From Paenibacillus sinensis (GTDB lineage Bacteria > Bacillota > Bacilli > Paenibacillales > Paenibacillaceae): a stretch of DNA of 64,000 nt. The stretch's first letter is position 1. Every line of letters begins with the position of its first letter. Under the pieces are notes generated by a model, which worked only from the letters and a program-made list of their open reading frames with translations, had not been told where the DNA came from and ran no database searches. The DNA lies in the NCBI RefSeq assembly GCF_019904155.1, contig NZ_JAHCMB010000077.1:97310-161309 (forward strand), given 5' to 3'. Of this stretch, positions 1 to 7,691 are shown piece after piece. The translations under genes and the position numbers were made by a program.

Positions 1-699
1 CAGCAGCGCGTTGTACCAGTCATTCCAGTAAGCAAGAGCGATGAACAATCCGATTGTAGCCAGAGCAGGCTTGGACAGCGGCAGAATCAGCGAGTAGTAG
101 ATCCGGAAATCGCCTGCGCCGTCGATTTTGGCCGATTCGGTAATGGCATCCGGTATGCTGCCCATGAACGATTTCATGACGATGATGTAGAAGACGTTCA
201 GCAGCATCGGCAGGATCAGCACGACCAGCGTATCTTTCAGATGCAGGTAGTTGACGATCATCAGATACCAGGGAACAAGTCCCCCGTTGAACAGCGTCGT
301 GAAGAAGAAGAAGAACGAGAACTTGTTCCGCCATCTGAAATCGCGCCGGGTCAGCACATAAGCCGTCATGGACGTCAGGAACAGTCCCAGCAGCGTGCCA
401 ATTGCCGTTACCGCAATCGTCACCCCATACGCTTTCAGCATATCCTTCGGGAATTCGAAGAGAATGCGGTAAGCTTCAAGCGAGAAAGTGGACGGAATCA
501 GCGAATAGCCGTTCAATGTGATGGCGGTCTCTTCCGTCAGCGAAGACGAAACGACCAGCCAGAATGGAAGCAGACAGAGCAGCGCAAGCAGCGTCAGCGA
601 GACATACCCGATTACGGACAACAGGATTCGGTCGTTGTGGCGGATCTTTTTGCCCGCAGGCTGCGATCCGGCTCTGCTATCTGAGACAACAGTACTCAT
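1..699 (-). CDS. Carbohydrate ABC transporter permease, LplC/YtcP-like (3' end cut by window edge)
   Basis: Reading from an ATG at 699, the frame stays open to the window edge, giving 233 residues that begin MSTVVSDSRAG. It has hydrophobic segments and the permease cytoplasmic loop (EAA motif) around PDAITESAKIDGAGDF, which docks on the ATPase subunit. The start is preceded by GGAGGGG about 9 bases upstream. It lies 19 bases after the partner permease (719-1636), as in lplB-lplC operons, where two membrane subunits import oligosaccharides with a lipoprotein binding protein. The binding protein is not in the window and may lie beyond the left edge. The substrate cannot be read from the sequence. 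Confidence 0.88.
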   Translation of the reverse strand, partial: MSTVVSDSRAGSQPAGKKIRHNDRILLSVIGYVSLTLLALLCLLPFWLVVSSSLTEETAITLNGYSLIPSTFSLEAYRILFEFPKDMLKAYGVTIAVTAIGTLLGLFLTSMTAYVLTRRDFRWRNKFSFFFFFTTLFNGGLVPWYLMIVNYLHLKDTLVVLILPMLLNVFYIIVMKSFMGSIPDAITESAKIDGAGDFRIYYSLILPLSKPALATIGLFIALAYWNDWYNALL

Positions 700-718
700 C
701 TTAAGTTCCCCTCCTTTA

Positions 719-1636
719 TTAGAACAGTGCGCGATCTTTATCGTATTTGCGGACCGCGAAGTTGGCCAGCATGATCGTGACGAAGCCGAGAACCGACTGG
801 AAGAAACCGGCGGCTGCCGACATCCCGATATCATTGGACGTGATCAGCGAGCGGAATACATAAGTGTCGATAACGTCGGTGGAGGAGAACAGCAGACCGT
901 TGTTGCCCACCATGTTGTAGAACATCCCGAAGTCGCCTCTGAAAATATTGCCGATCGCCAGCAGCACCAGAATGATGACCGTCGGCATCAGGTTCGGGAT
1001 CGTAATGCGGAAGATACGCTGGAAGATGTTCGCGCCGTCGATCTGGGCGGCTTCGTACATTTCCGTATCAATGCTCGTAATGGCGGCCAGGTACATGACT
1101 GAACCGTAGCCAAGCGTCTTCCAGGCGGTGACAATAACCAGGATGAACGGCCAGTAGGACGGCGTGTTGTAAATGTCGATCTTGTCAAAGCCCAATGCAG
1201 CGAGCAGCGTATTCACAGTACCTACGTCAAAGTTGAACAGGTTGTATGCGATAGCTCCAACCACAACCCAGGAGATGAAGTACGGCAGGAACATCAGCGT
1301 CTGGGTGATTTTGCGGAACCACTTGCCCGCCACTTCGAACAGCAGGATGCCGGCGAAAATTTGCAGCAGGTTGTTCACAATGATGAAAGCGATATTATAA
1401 AGAGCTGTATTGCGCGTCACCCTCCAGGCGTCCCCCGATTCAAAGAAGAATCGGAAATTGTCCAGCCCGTTCCATGGGCTTCCAAAGACTCCCCCGCTGT
1501 AGTCGTATTTTTTGAAGGCCAGCACAATCCCCGCCATGGGGATGTAAGCCAACAGGATGAAAAACAGAACGGCCGGAGTTAGCATCAGGAGCAGCATCCG
1601 GTATTTTTTCAATTCGCCCCAAAAGCCTTGTCTCAT
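719..1636 (-). CDS. Carbohydrate ABC transporter permease, LplB-like
   Basis: A 305-residue inner-membrane subunit of a sugar ABC importer with about six transmembrane helices and the EAA loop near TEMYEAAQIDGANIFQRI. I chose the ATG at 1636 because GAGGAG lies 8 bases upstream; a GTG nine bases further upstream would overlap that ribosome binding site. Downstream it is followed closely by the second permease. Upstream on the same strand are the YesN-type regulator and YesM-type kinase, the usual arrangement for sensor-controlled oligosaccharide importers in Paenibacillus. Substrate unknown. Confidence 0.92.
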   Translation of the reverse strand: MRQGFWGELKKYRMLLLMLTPAVLFFILLAYIPMAGIVLAFKKYDYSGGVFGSPWNGLDNFRFFFESGDAWRVTRNTALYNIAFIIVNNLLQIFAGILLFEVAGKWFRKITQTLMFLPYFISWVVVGAIAYNLFNFDVGTVNTLLAALGFDKIDIYNTPSYWPFILVIVTAWKTLGYGSVMYLAAITSIDTEMYEAAQIDGANIFQRIFRITIPNLMPTVIILVLLAIGNIFRGDFGMFYNMVGNNGLLFSSTDVIDTYVFRSLITSNDIGMSAAAGFFQSVLGFVTIMLANFAVRKYDKDRALF

Positions 1637-1776
1637 CTTTTTCACTCCTCTTTCCCTTTCCTCGGTAACAACTCAAGTATACCCGGGCTAACCCTCGGGA
1701 CGGGATTCAGCGGAGCAACTAAAAGTAATACTTTTTCTACGATCGAGATAACGCTTTCTTTATGGCCTGGTTCTGG

Positions 1777-1806
1777 AAAAAAAGAAAAGACGGGCTGCCG
1801 CCCGTC
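1777..1806 (-). terminator. Intrinsic terminator after yesN
   Basis: On the minus strand, GACGGGC and GCCCGTC pair around a 4-base loop (1789-1806) and are followed by a T-rich tract (1777-1788). It lies 47 bases past the yesN stop, so the regulator and the permease genes are probably separate or attenuated units. Confidence 0.85.
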
Positions 1807-1852
1807 CCTTGCGATTATCTTCGCGTCTTACCAAGACATTGCACAGCGGGCG

Positions 1853-3424
1853 CTAAATTTTGTGCTTCTTGCGGTACTCGCCGGGTGTCATGTTCATCGC
1901 CTGCTTGAACTGCCGATTGAAGTAAATGATATTCTTGTAGCCCATCCGTTCCGCGACTTCATAAATCTTGAGCCCGGGATCAGCCAGCAGCTCGCACACC
2001 CGCGCCAGCCGCCGCTCGTTCAGAAAATCGCTGAAATGCGTCCCCGTCTCCTCTTTGAACAGATAGCCCAGATAATTCGGTGTAAAGTCAAAATGCGCGG
2101 CCACTTCCTTCAGCGTCAGCTTCTGCTCCAGATTGTCCTCCACATAGGAAATGATGCTGTCGATCAGCTTCCGCTTCTGCCGCTGGCGTTTGACGTAGAG
2201 CAGCTCGGACAGCTCGAAGAAGCGCCGGCGCAGCCAGGACAGGATATCATGGACGGTCTCGAACTGGAACAGGAGATCCGGCTGGTGGGTATCCCATTTC
2301 AGCAGCTCGTACAAATTCTCGTTCATCGTCAGCAGCTCGGCATGCAGCCTCGACGTAATGCGTATGATCAGCTCATATGCCTCATTGCGGCTGGACAGCG
2401 GCGCGTCGCCGCCGAACAGCCGGAGCAGGCAATCGTCGATGGCCACCAGATCGTATTCCTTGATCGCGACGATCATTTCATCCAGACGTTCGTCAAAGCG
2501 GTCGCTCGGCTCCCCGGCCGGCATCGCCGGCGCGGCCTCCCGCAGAAGGCGGTTCTTGCCAAGCAGCCATTTGGCGCTGAGCGCCGCCTGCGCTTTCTGG
2601 TAAGAGTCCCAGAGCTCCGCTTCGCCATGCGCAAAAGGGCCGGCGGAAGCCGTCACGGTGAAGGCAGTCTTCCGCTGAATGTGGATGATCAGCTCCTGCA
2701 ATCCGGCAAGGAAATCATCCTCCTGCAGCGAGGCCAGCAGCAGACAGCGCTCATGCGGGATGGCAATGCAGGTTCCAAGCTGACGCTCGGCGGCGAAAGA
2801 CCGGATGCAGGCAATGACCTCGCCCGTCCGGGCTCTTCTTGCCCGTTCGGAGCTGTCTCTTGTCTTCCATTCGACATCGTCGACTTCAATCAGCGCGGCC
2901 GCCGTTCCGCCTTCCAGTATCGGCGCCAAAAGCCGCTTGATCCGCTCCTCTTCCCATTCCGCGGAATCGCCGTTCAGCCAGCGAAGGATCAGCTCCTCGT
3001 TCACAAGCGACAAGGCTTCGGAGAACGACCGGTTCTCTTCCCGTTCCTCCTCCACCTTCCGGCAGAGATCCGTCAGCGTCGCATACAGCTCCGCGTCCTC
3101 CACGGGCTTAAGCAGATAGGCCGAAGCATTGAGCTCAATCGCCTGTTTGGCATAGTAGAAGTCCTCATGTCCGCTGATAAATACGATTTTTACATCGGGG
3201 TTGATCGCTTTCGCTTTACGCGCAAAATCGGTTCCCGTCATGATCGGCATACGGATGTCCGAGAGAATCAGATCGATCCGCTCGCTCTCCATGACCTTGA
3301 GCGCATTGAAGCCATTGTTGGCCGCTCCGGCCACTTCGATATCAAGACCGCTGTTCAGCACGCGGCGGCGCATCCATTCCAGATCGACCGCCTCGTCGTC
3401 CACAAGCAGCAAACTGACGCTCAT
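1853..3424 (-). CDS. yesN: Response regulator with AraC-type DNA-binding domain (YesN-like)
   Basis: A 523-residue regulator. Residues 1-120 form a receiver domain: acidic pair in LLVDDEAVD, phospho-acceptor Asp in DLILSDIRMP, and the conserved Lys in YLLKPVED. The middle is a variable region of about 270 residues. The C-terminal 100 residues are a double helix-turn-helix AraC domain (LKEVAAHFDFTPNYLGYLFKEETG, then IYEVAERMGYKN). GGAGGG lies 7 bases before the ATG at 3424; a start eight codons upstream would place that site inside the gene. It is paired with the YesM-type kinase immediately upstream and probably activates the ABC transporter genes downstream. Confidence 0.93.
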   Translation of the reverse strand: MSVSLLLVDDEAVDLEWMRRRVLNSGLDIEVAGAANNGFNALKVMESERIDLILSDIRMPIMTGTDFARKAKAINPDVKIVFISGHEDFYYAKQAIELNASAYLLKPVEDAELYATLTDLCRKVEEEREENRSFSEALSLVNEELILRWLNGDSAEWEEERIKRLLAPILEGGTAAALIEVDDVEWKTRDSSERARRARTGEVIACIRSFAAERQLGTCIAIPHERCLLLASLQEDDFLAGLQELIIHIQRKTAFTVTASAGPFAHGEAELWDSYQKAQAALSAKWLLGKNRLLREAAPAMPAGEPSDRFDERLDEMIVAIKEYDLVAIDDCLLRLFGGDAPLSSRNEAYELIIRITSRLHAELLTMNENLYELLKWDTHQPDLLFQFETVHDILSWLRRRFFELSELLYVKRQRQKRKLIDSIISYVEDNLEQKLTLKEVAAHFDFTPNYLGYLFKEETGTHFSDFLNERRLARVCELLADPGLKIYEVAERMGYKNIIYFNRQFKQAMNMTPGEYRKKHKI

Positions 3425-3552
3425 CGTTATTCCCTCCTTGCCTGCCATCCGCGAAGGGCGGGTCCGGGCAGGGCAGAATATCCCCTTTCCCCCATCTTAG
3501 CCCCGGTTCACCCAGAGCGGTATTGGGGGATTCAATAAAAACCTATACTTTT

Positions 3553-5286
3553 TCAAAGATACGCAGCTTCTTCTTCACGCCGTGCCGCATCCTCCGCGCT
3601 TTCATAGGGAAGCCGGATGCGGACGGTGGTCCCGGCTCCGTAAATACTGGCGATGGTCACGCCATAGCCTTGTCCGTATTTCAATTTGATGCGTTCATCC
3701 ACATTCTTCACGCCATAGCCGCCGGTCTCGCTCTTGCCCGCCATAATCCGCTCGACCGTATCCTCCCGCATGCCGATTCCGTTGTCGATTATCTTCAGTT
3801 CAATTTCGTCGCCGACTCGTCTTCCGGAAATCCGGATCGCGATAGTTTCGTCAAACCAGGCGTGCTTGAACACATTTTCCACGAACGGCTGCAAAATAAC
3901 CTTGATGACGACGGCCTGCATGATCTGCGGCTCGACATCGACGTAGACCGCAAAGGCATCGGCGTACTTCACTTTCTGGATTTCCAGATAGGTCTCCACC
4001 TGCTGAAGCTCCTGCTCCATCTCGATCTCGACATGCCCCCGGTTCAGAGTCAGGCGGTAGAAGCGGGACAGTCCCTGAACCATCTCCGTTACCTTCCGCG
4101 TCTCTCCCAAATTGGCCAGGCTGCTGATCGTGGATAACGTGTTATACAGAAAATGCGGGTTGATCTGCGACTGGAGCGCCTCCAGCTCCGCTTGCTTGCG
4201 CTTGATGTCCTGGACATAAACGCTGCTGATCAGATCCTGAATGTTCTTCGCCATGATATTGAAGGCGTCGGCAATCTGCCGGAATTCGTCATTCCCCGAG
4301 AAGCGGATGCGCTTCTGGAAGTTGCCTTCCTGGAAGGAGCGGACCAGCGTGACGATCCGCGACATTTTGCGCCCGGACAGGCGGGCGACCAGCAGGCCGA
4401 TGCAGGCCATGACAAGAAAGCTGATGGCGCATACAGCGAAGATGATCCGCTGCATTTTGCCGGCATCCTTGTGCAGGTAGGAAGGCGGAACGACGGCCTC
4501 GATATAGAATCCGCTGTCCGGAATCGTCTCCTGCAAGGTCAGAAACCGGTCATTCACCTGATTGTCCTTGCCGTCCCCCCTCTGAAAAATAACCTCGTCC
4601 GTATCCGACTTCCGCAGCCGCACCGTAACGCCCTGATCGACCGGAAACGTAGCGAAGTTGCCGAACAGATCGCTTAGAGATGCCGTGATCCGCACGTAGC
4701 CGATAACCGTCTTGTAATCGCTGTACGAGACAAGTCTGCGGATATGCGAAATATTTCCGAGCTTGCGGTCCGTATCGATCTGCAGCCAGATATTATCATG
4801 TTCCGACTCCTTGTTATTCTTGTACCAGGTGGTGTTCTCGATATCGTGATAAGACAGAATATAATAATCGCTGCGCTTGATCTGCTCATCAAGGTTATCG
4901 CCGGACACAATGTTGAGATCCTCGTTGAAGGTGTACAGCATGAGCCGGATATGATTGCCGAACAGCTTCAGCGGCGAGGTGATCTGCGGCACGATTTCGT
5001 CAAGCATGACCAGATAAATATCGTAAGGCGTCCCTTTCTTCTGCAGCGCCCGTTGAAAAGACAAGCTGCCGAACAGCGTATCCGACATCCGCTGAATTTC
5101 ATCCATCTGGTAGCGGATATTGCTGCTCGCCTGCTTCATTCCCGTCCGGATGTTCGTCTCGGCCATATCGGTCCGCGTTCCGACCAGCATGGCATAGGAA
5201 ATATAACCGATTACGGCGTCGGTAAACAGCACCAGCAGCAGGTAAGGAATCATCATCTTATAGGTAAAAGGCATGTATCTCTTCAT
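3553..5286 (-). CDS. yesM: Sensor histidine kinase, YesM family
   Basis: A 577-residue membrane sensor. An N-terminal helix (about residues 10-32) and a second near 285-310 flank an extracellular sensor domain of about 250 residues. HAMP follows (SFQEGNFQKRIRFSGNDEF), then the His_kinase domain with the phospho-acceptor His in QINPHFLYNTLSTI, and a HATPase domain (ENVFKHAWF, DNGIGM). The family phosphorylates YesN-type regulators in response to extracellular sugars. It is transcribed just ahead of yesN with a gap of about 130 bases. Confidence 0.93.
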   Translation of the reverse strand: MKRYMPFTYKMMIPYLLLVLFTDAVIGYISYAMLVGTRTDMAETNIRTGMKQASSNIRYQMDEIQRMSDTLFGSLSFQRALQKKGTPYDIYLVMLDEIVPQITSPLKLFGNHIRLMLYTFNEDLNIVSGDNLDEQIKRSDYYILSYHDIENTTWYKNNKESEHDNIWLQIDTDRKLGNISHIRRLVSYSDYKTVIGYVRITASLSDLFGNFATFPVDQGVTVRLRKSDTDEVIFQRGDGKDNQVNDRFLTLQETIPDSGFYIEAVVPPSYLHKDAGKMQRIIFAVCAISFLVMACIGLLVARLSGRKMSRIVTLVRSFQEGNFQKRIRFSGNDEFRQIADAFNIMAKNIQDLISSVYVQDIKRKQAELEALQSQINPHFLYNTLSTISSLANLGETRKVTEMVQGLSRFYRLTLNRGHVEIEMEQELQQVETYLEIQKVKYADAFAVYVDVEPQIMQAVVIKVILQPFVENVFKHAWFDETIAIRISGRRVGDEIELKIIDNGIGMREDTVERIMAGKSETGGYGVKNVDERIKLKYGQGYGVTIASIYGAGTTVRIRLPYESAEDAARREEEAAYL

Positions 5287-5556
5287 GGCAATAGCATCCC
5301 CCCGGGGACAGAGTCGTATGTCCTATAATAACGCTACCACACGCAGAGAAGGAAGAGAAAAATTCAGCGGATGAGACGCGGCAGCAGGCTAGGAAAGGCT
5401 AGGAAGGGCAAGGATAAACGCCTGACAGCGTCCTTTAGGCGCCGAGCGTTTACCGAGAAATAGAAGACTAATGATAAACACGCAGCATATAAATTCTTAT
5501 CTTTCAAAATAGCCCCACAAAGTGAGGCCCCGAAAATGTAAAGATTCTATACAATC
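5287..5556. other. Gap upstream of yesM
   Basis: No coding frame is convincing here. It must contain the promoter for yesM-yesN, reading to the left, but I could not pick out a clear -35/-10 pair. The stretch up to about 5470 is moderately GC-rich; 5460-5560 is AT-rich. Confidence 0.4.
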
Positions 5557-5602
5557 AAAAAAAGCACCGGATCAAGGTCTATGCCCTGTTCCGGCGCCTT
5601 TG
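5557..5602 (-). terminator. Intrinsic terminator after galU
   Basis: On the minus strand, AAAGGCGCCGGA pairs with TCCGGTGCTTT through two G-U pairs and is followed by seven T residues. It begins 26 bases after the galU stop and closes the GT39-GT2-galU unit. Confidence 0.85.
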
Positions 5603-5627
5603 ATGGAACTTCCGTCCCGGCGTCCTG

Positions 5628-6539
5628 TTATCCATACCGCTTCCTTCCCGCAGGCTCTTCCCGGCCCTCGCCGATCTGCTCCATGAGTCCCCGCAGATAA
5701 GGCAGCAGCAGCGGACGCAGCTCCTCGCGCTGAAGTCCGATCTCCAGAGTAGCCTGGATGTATCCGAATTTATCGCCGATATCGTATCGTCTGCCCTGAA
5801 GATCGAGGGCCAACAGACCTTCCCTGCGGCAAATTTCATGCAGCGCATCAGTTAACTGGTACTCGCCGCCCGCGCCCCGTGATAATCCCGCCAGCACGGA
5901 GAAGATGGAAGGCTCCAGAATGTAGCGGCCCATAACCGCGTAAGTGGAAGGAGCCAGGGCCGGATCGGGCTTCTCGACAAGGCCCTTGACCTCGTGTACC
6001 CCGGCGCGTCCACCGTCCGAGTCGATAATGCCGTACTTGCCCGTCTCCTGCTTCGGCACCTGCTGCACTCCGACGATCGTCATAGGCCGCCGTTCGTAGA
6101 GCTGCATCATCTGCTGCAGGGCCGGCGTCTCCGATACCATGATGTCGTCGCCCAGCAGCACGGCGAACGGCTCGTCGCCGATGAACTGCTCGGCGCACAG
6201 AATGGCGTGGCCCAGTCCCAGCGGCTCCTTTTGCCGGATATAATGGATGCTCGCCAGTTCGCTGATCGCCCGGACTTCGCGCAGCAGCTCCTTCTTGCCC
6301 TTCTCCTCCAGCGTCTGCTCCAGCTCCACAGACTTGTCGAAATGATCCTCAATCGACTTCTTGTTGCGTCCCGTCACGATAATAATGCTCTCGATGCCCG
6401 ATCGGACGGCTTCTTCCACGATATACTGGATCGCCGGCTTGTCAACGATCGGCAGCATCTCCTTCGGCTGGGCCTTTGTCGCCGGCAGGAACCGGGTGCC
6501 AAGCCCCGCCGCAGGAATAACGGCTTTCTTGATTTTCAT
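5628..6539 (-). CDS. galU: UTP-glucose-1-phosphate uridylyltransferase
   Basis: A 303-residue cytoplasmic enzyme making UDP-glucose from UTP and glucose-1-phosphate. The nucleotide-binding signature AAGLGTRFLPATKAQPKEMLPIVDKP is at residues 10-35. LLGDDIM and the VEKPDP loop match bacterial GalU/GtaB. AAGGAG lies about 9 bases before the ATG. It sits 21 bases after a polyprenyl-phosphate glycosyltransferase gene, so it probably feeds UDP-glucose to that enzyme. The genome may carry another galU copy for general envelope use; that cannot be seen here. Confidence 0.96.
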   Translation of the reverse strand: MKIKKAVIPAAGLGTRFLPATKAQPKEMLPIVDKPAIQYIVEEAVRSGIESIIIVTGRNKKSIEDHFDKSVELEQTLEEKGKKELLREVRAISELASIHYIRQKEPLGLGHAILCAEQFIGDEPFAVLLGDDIMVSETPALQQMMQLYERRPMTIVGVQQVPKQETGKYGIIDSDGGRAGVHEVKGLVEKPDPALAPSTYAVMGRYILEPSIFSVLAGLSRGAGGEYQLTDALHEICRREGLLALDLQGRRYDIGDKFGYIQATLEIGLQREELRPLLLPYLRGLMEQIGEGREEPAGRKRYG

Positions 6540-6560
6540 ATTCGCTCGCTCCTTCCCCGA

Positions 6561-7601
6561 TCACGATGGTTGCTTGGACTCGTAGTTTTTGGTCTCGTAG
6601 TTCTTAGGCTCGTAGTTCTTGGGCTCGTAGCTCTGAGGCTGCACGCGGACAGGCTGCTGCTGCTTTTTTCCTTGGTACACCTCATTGACGATATAGAGCG
6701 GACGGCCCTTCGATTCATCGTAGATGCGGCCGACATATTCGCCGAGAATGCCCAGCATCAGCAGAACGAAGCCATTGAAGGTCAGCGTGATGCCGATCAT
6801 CGATGCCCATCCTTTGACTGCCGAATCGGTGAAAATGGCCAGATACAGCACATAGAGCAAATAGATGAACCCTGCCGCCGACAGCAGCCCGCCGATATAC
6901 CCTGCCAGCTTCAGCGGTTTGTATGAGAATGAAGTGATACCGTCCAGCGAGAGCTTGACCATCCGCTTCAGCGGGTATTTCGTCTCCCCTGCCAGACGTT
7001 CGTCCCGCTCATACTCGATGGCCTTCTGGCGGAAGCCTACCCAGCTGACGAGTCCGCGGACGAACCGGTTCTTCTCCGGCAGACGCTTGAGCTGATCGCA
7101 TACCTTCCGGTCGATCAGGCGGAAGTCTCCGGTATCAACCGGAATATTGATATCGGTGGAATAAGCGAGCACGCGATAGAACATGCTTGCCGTCCATTTC
7201 TTGAAGAAGGTCTCGCCCTTGCGCTTGACGCGCTTCGCATAGACAACCTCATATCCGTTCTTCCATTCGTCGATCATCTGCAGAATCAGCTCCGGCGGGT
7301 CCTGCAGGTCGGCGTCGATAATGATCACCGCATCCCCCTGGGCATAATCCATGCCCGCTGTAATCGCCACCTGGTGGCCGAAGTTCCGGGAGAAATCGAT
7401 GAGCTTCACGCTCTCGTCCCAGTAGCTGTACTCCTCGATCATCTGCGCGCAGCTGTCCACGCTGCCGTCGTTGACGAAGATCAGCTCATACGGCTCGCCC
7501 GCCGTGCCCATGACCTTCTTGATCCGGCGATAGGTCTCCTGAATGACCGCTTCCTCATTGTACATCGGGATAATGACGGAATAGCGCACATTTGAACCCA
7601 T
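6561..7601 (-). CDS. Glycosyltransferase family 2, polyprenyl-phosphate sugar synthase type (YkcC/GtrB-like)
   Basis: A 346-residue enzyme. The N-terminal GT2 domain carries VIIPMYNEE, FVNDGSVDS and the metal-binding IIDADLQDPPE. Two C-terminal transmembrane helices lie at about 235-260 and 270-295. This family transfers a sugar from UDP- or GDP-sugar to undecaprenyl phosphate on the inner face of the membrane. AAAGGAGGAG precedes the ATG. The last 25 residues repeat a short NYE(P/T/S)K unit encoded by a 15-base tandem repeat, an unusual charged cytoplasmic tail. The gene lies between GT39 and galU, which would take the flipped lipid-sugar and supply UDP-glucose respectively. Confidence 0.9.
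   Translation of the reverse strand: MGSNVRYSVIIPMYNEEAVIQETYRRIKKVMGTAGEPYELIFVNDGSVDSCAQMIEEYSYWDESVKLIDFSRNFGHQVAITAGMDYAQGDAVIIIDADLQDPPELILQMIDEWKNGYEVVYAKRVKRKGETFFKKWTASMFYRVLAYSTDINIPVDTGDFRLIDRKVCDQLKRLPEKNRFVRGLVSWVGFRQKAIEYERDERLAGETKYPLKRMVKLSLDGITSFSYKPLKLAGYIGGLLSAAGFIYLLYVLYLAIFTDSAVKGWASMIGITLTFNGFVLLMLGILGEYVGRIYDESKGRPLYIVNEVYQGKKQQQPVRVQPQSYEPKNYEPKNYETKNYESKQPS
6577..6636. repeat. 15-base tandem repeat in the GT2 C-terminus
   Basis: About four copies of a 15-base unit (TCGTAGTTCTTAGGC and variants) sit at the end of the glycosyltransferase gene. They encode repeats of roughly NYEPK. Such in-frame units can change in number by slippage without frameshift. Confidence 0.8.
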
Positions 7602-7691
7602 GTTAGCTCCTCCTTTATTAATAGGGATGGCAGGCGCGGGATATGGAGTCCCGCGCCGCCGTCAATCCTTCTCGGCAAGGCTGCCCTTCGC

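Noticed and set aside
1628..3538. A 636-codon open frame on the plus strand
   Set aside because: It is antisense to the clear yesN gene, with no start signal and no recognisable domain; GC-rich codon use opens this frame.
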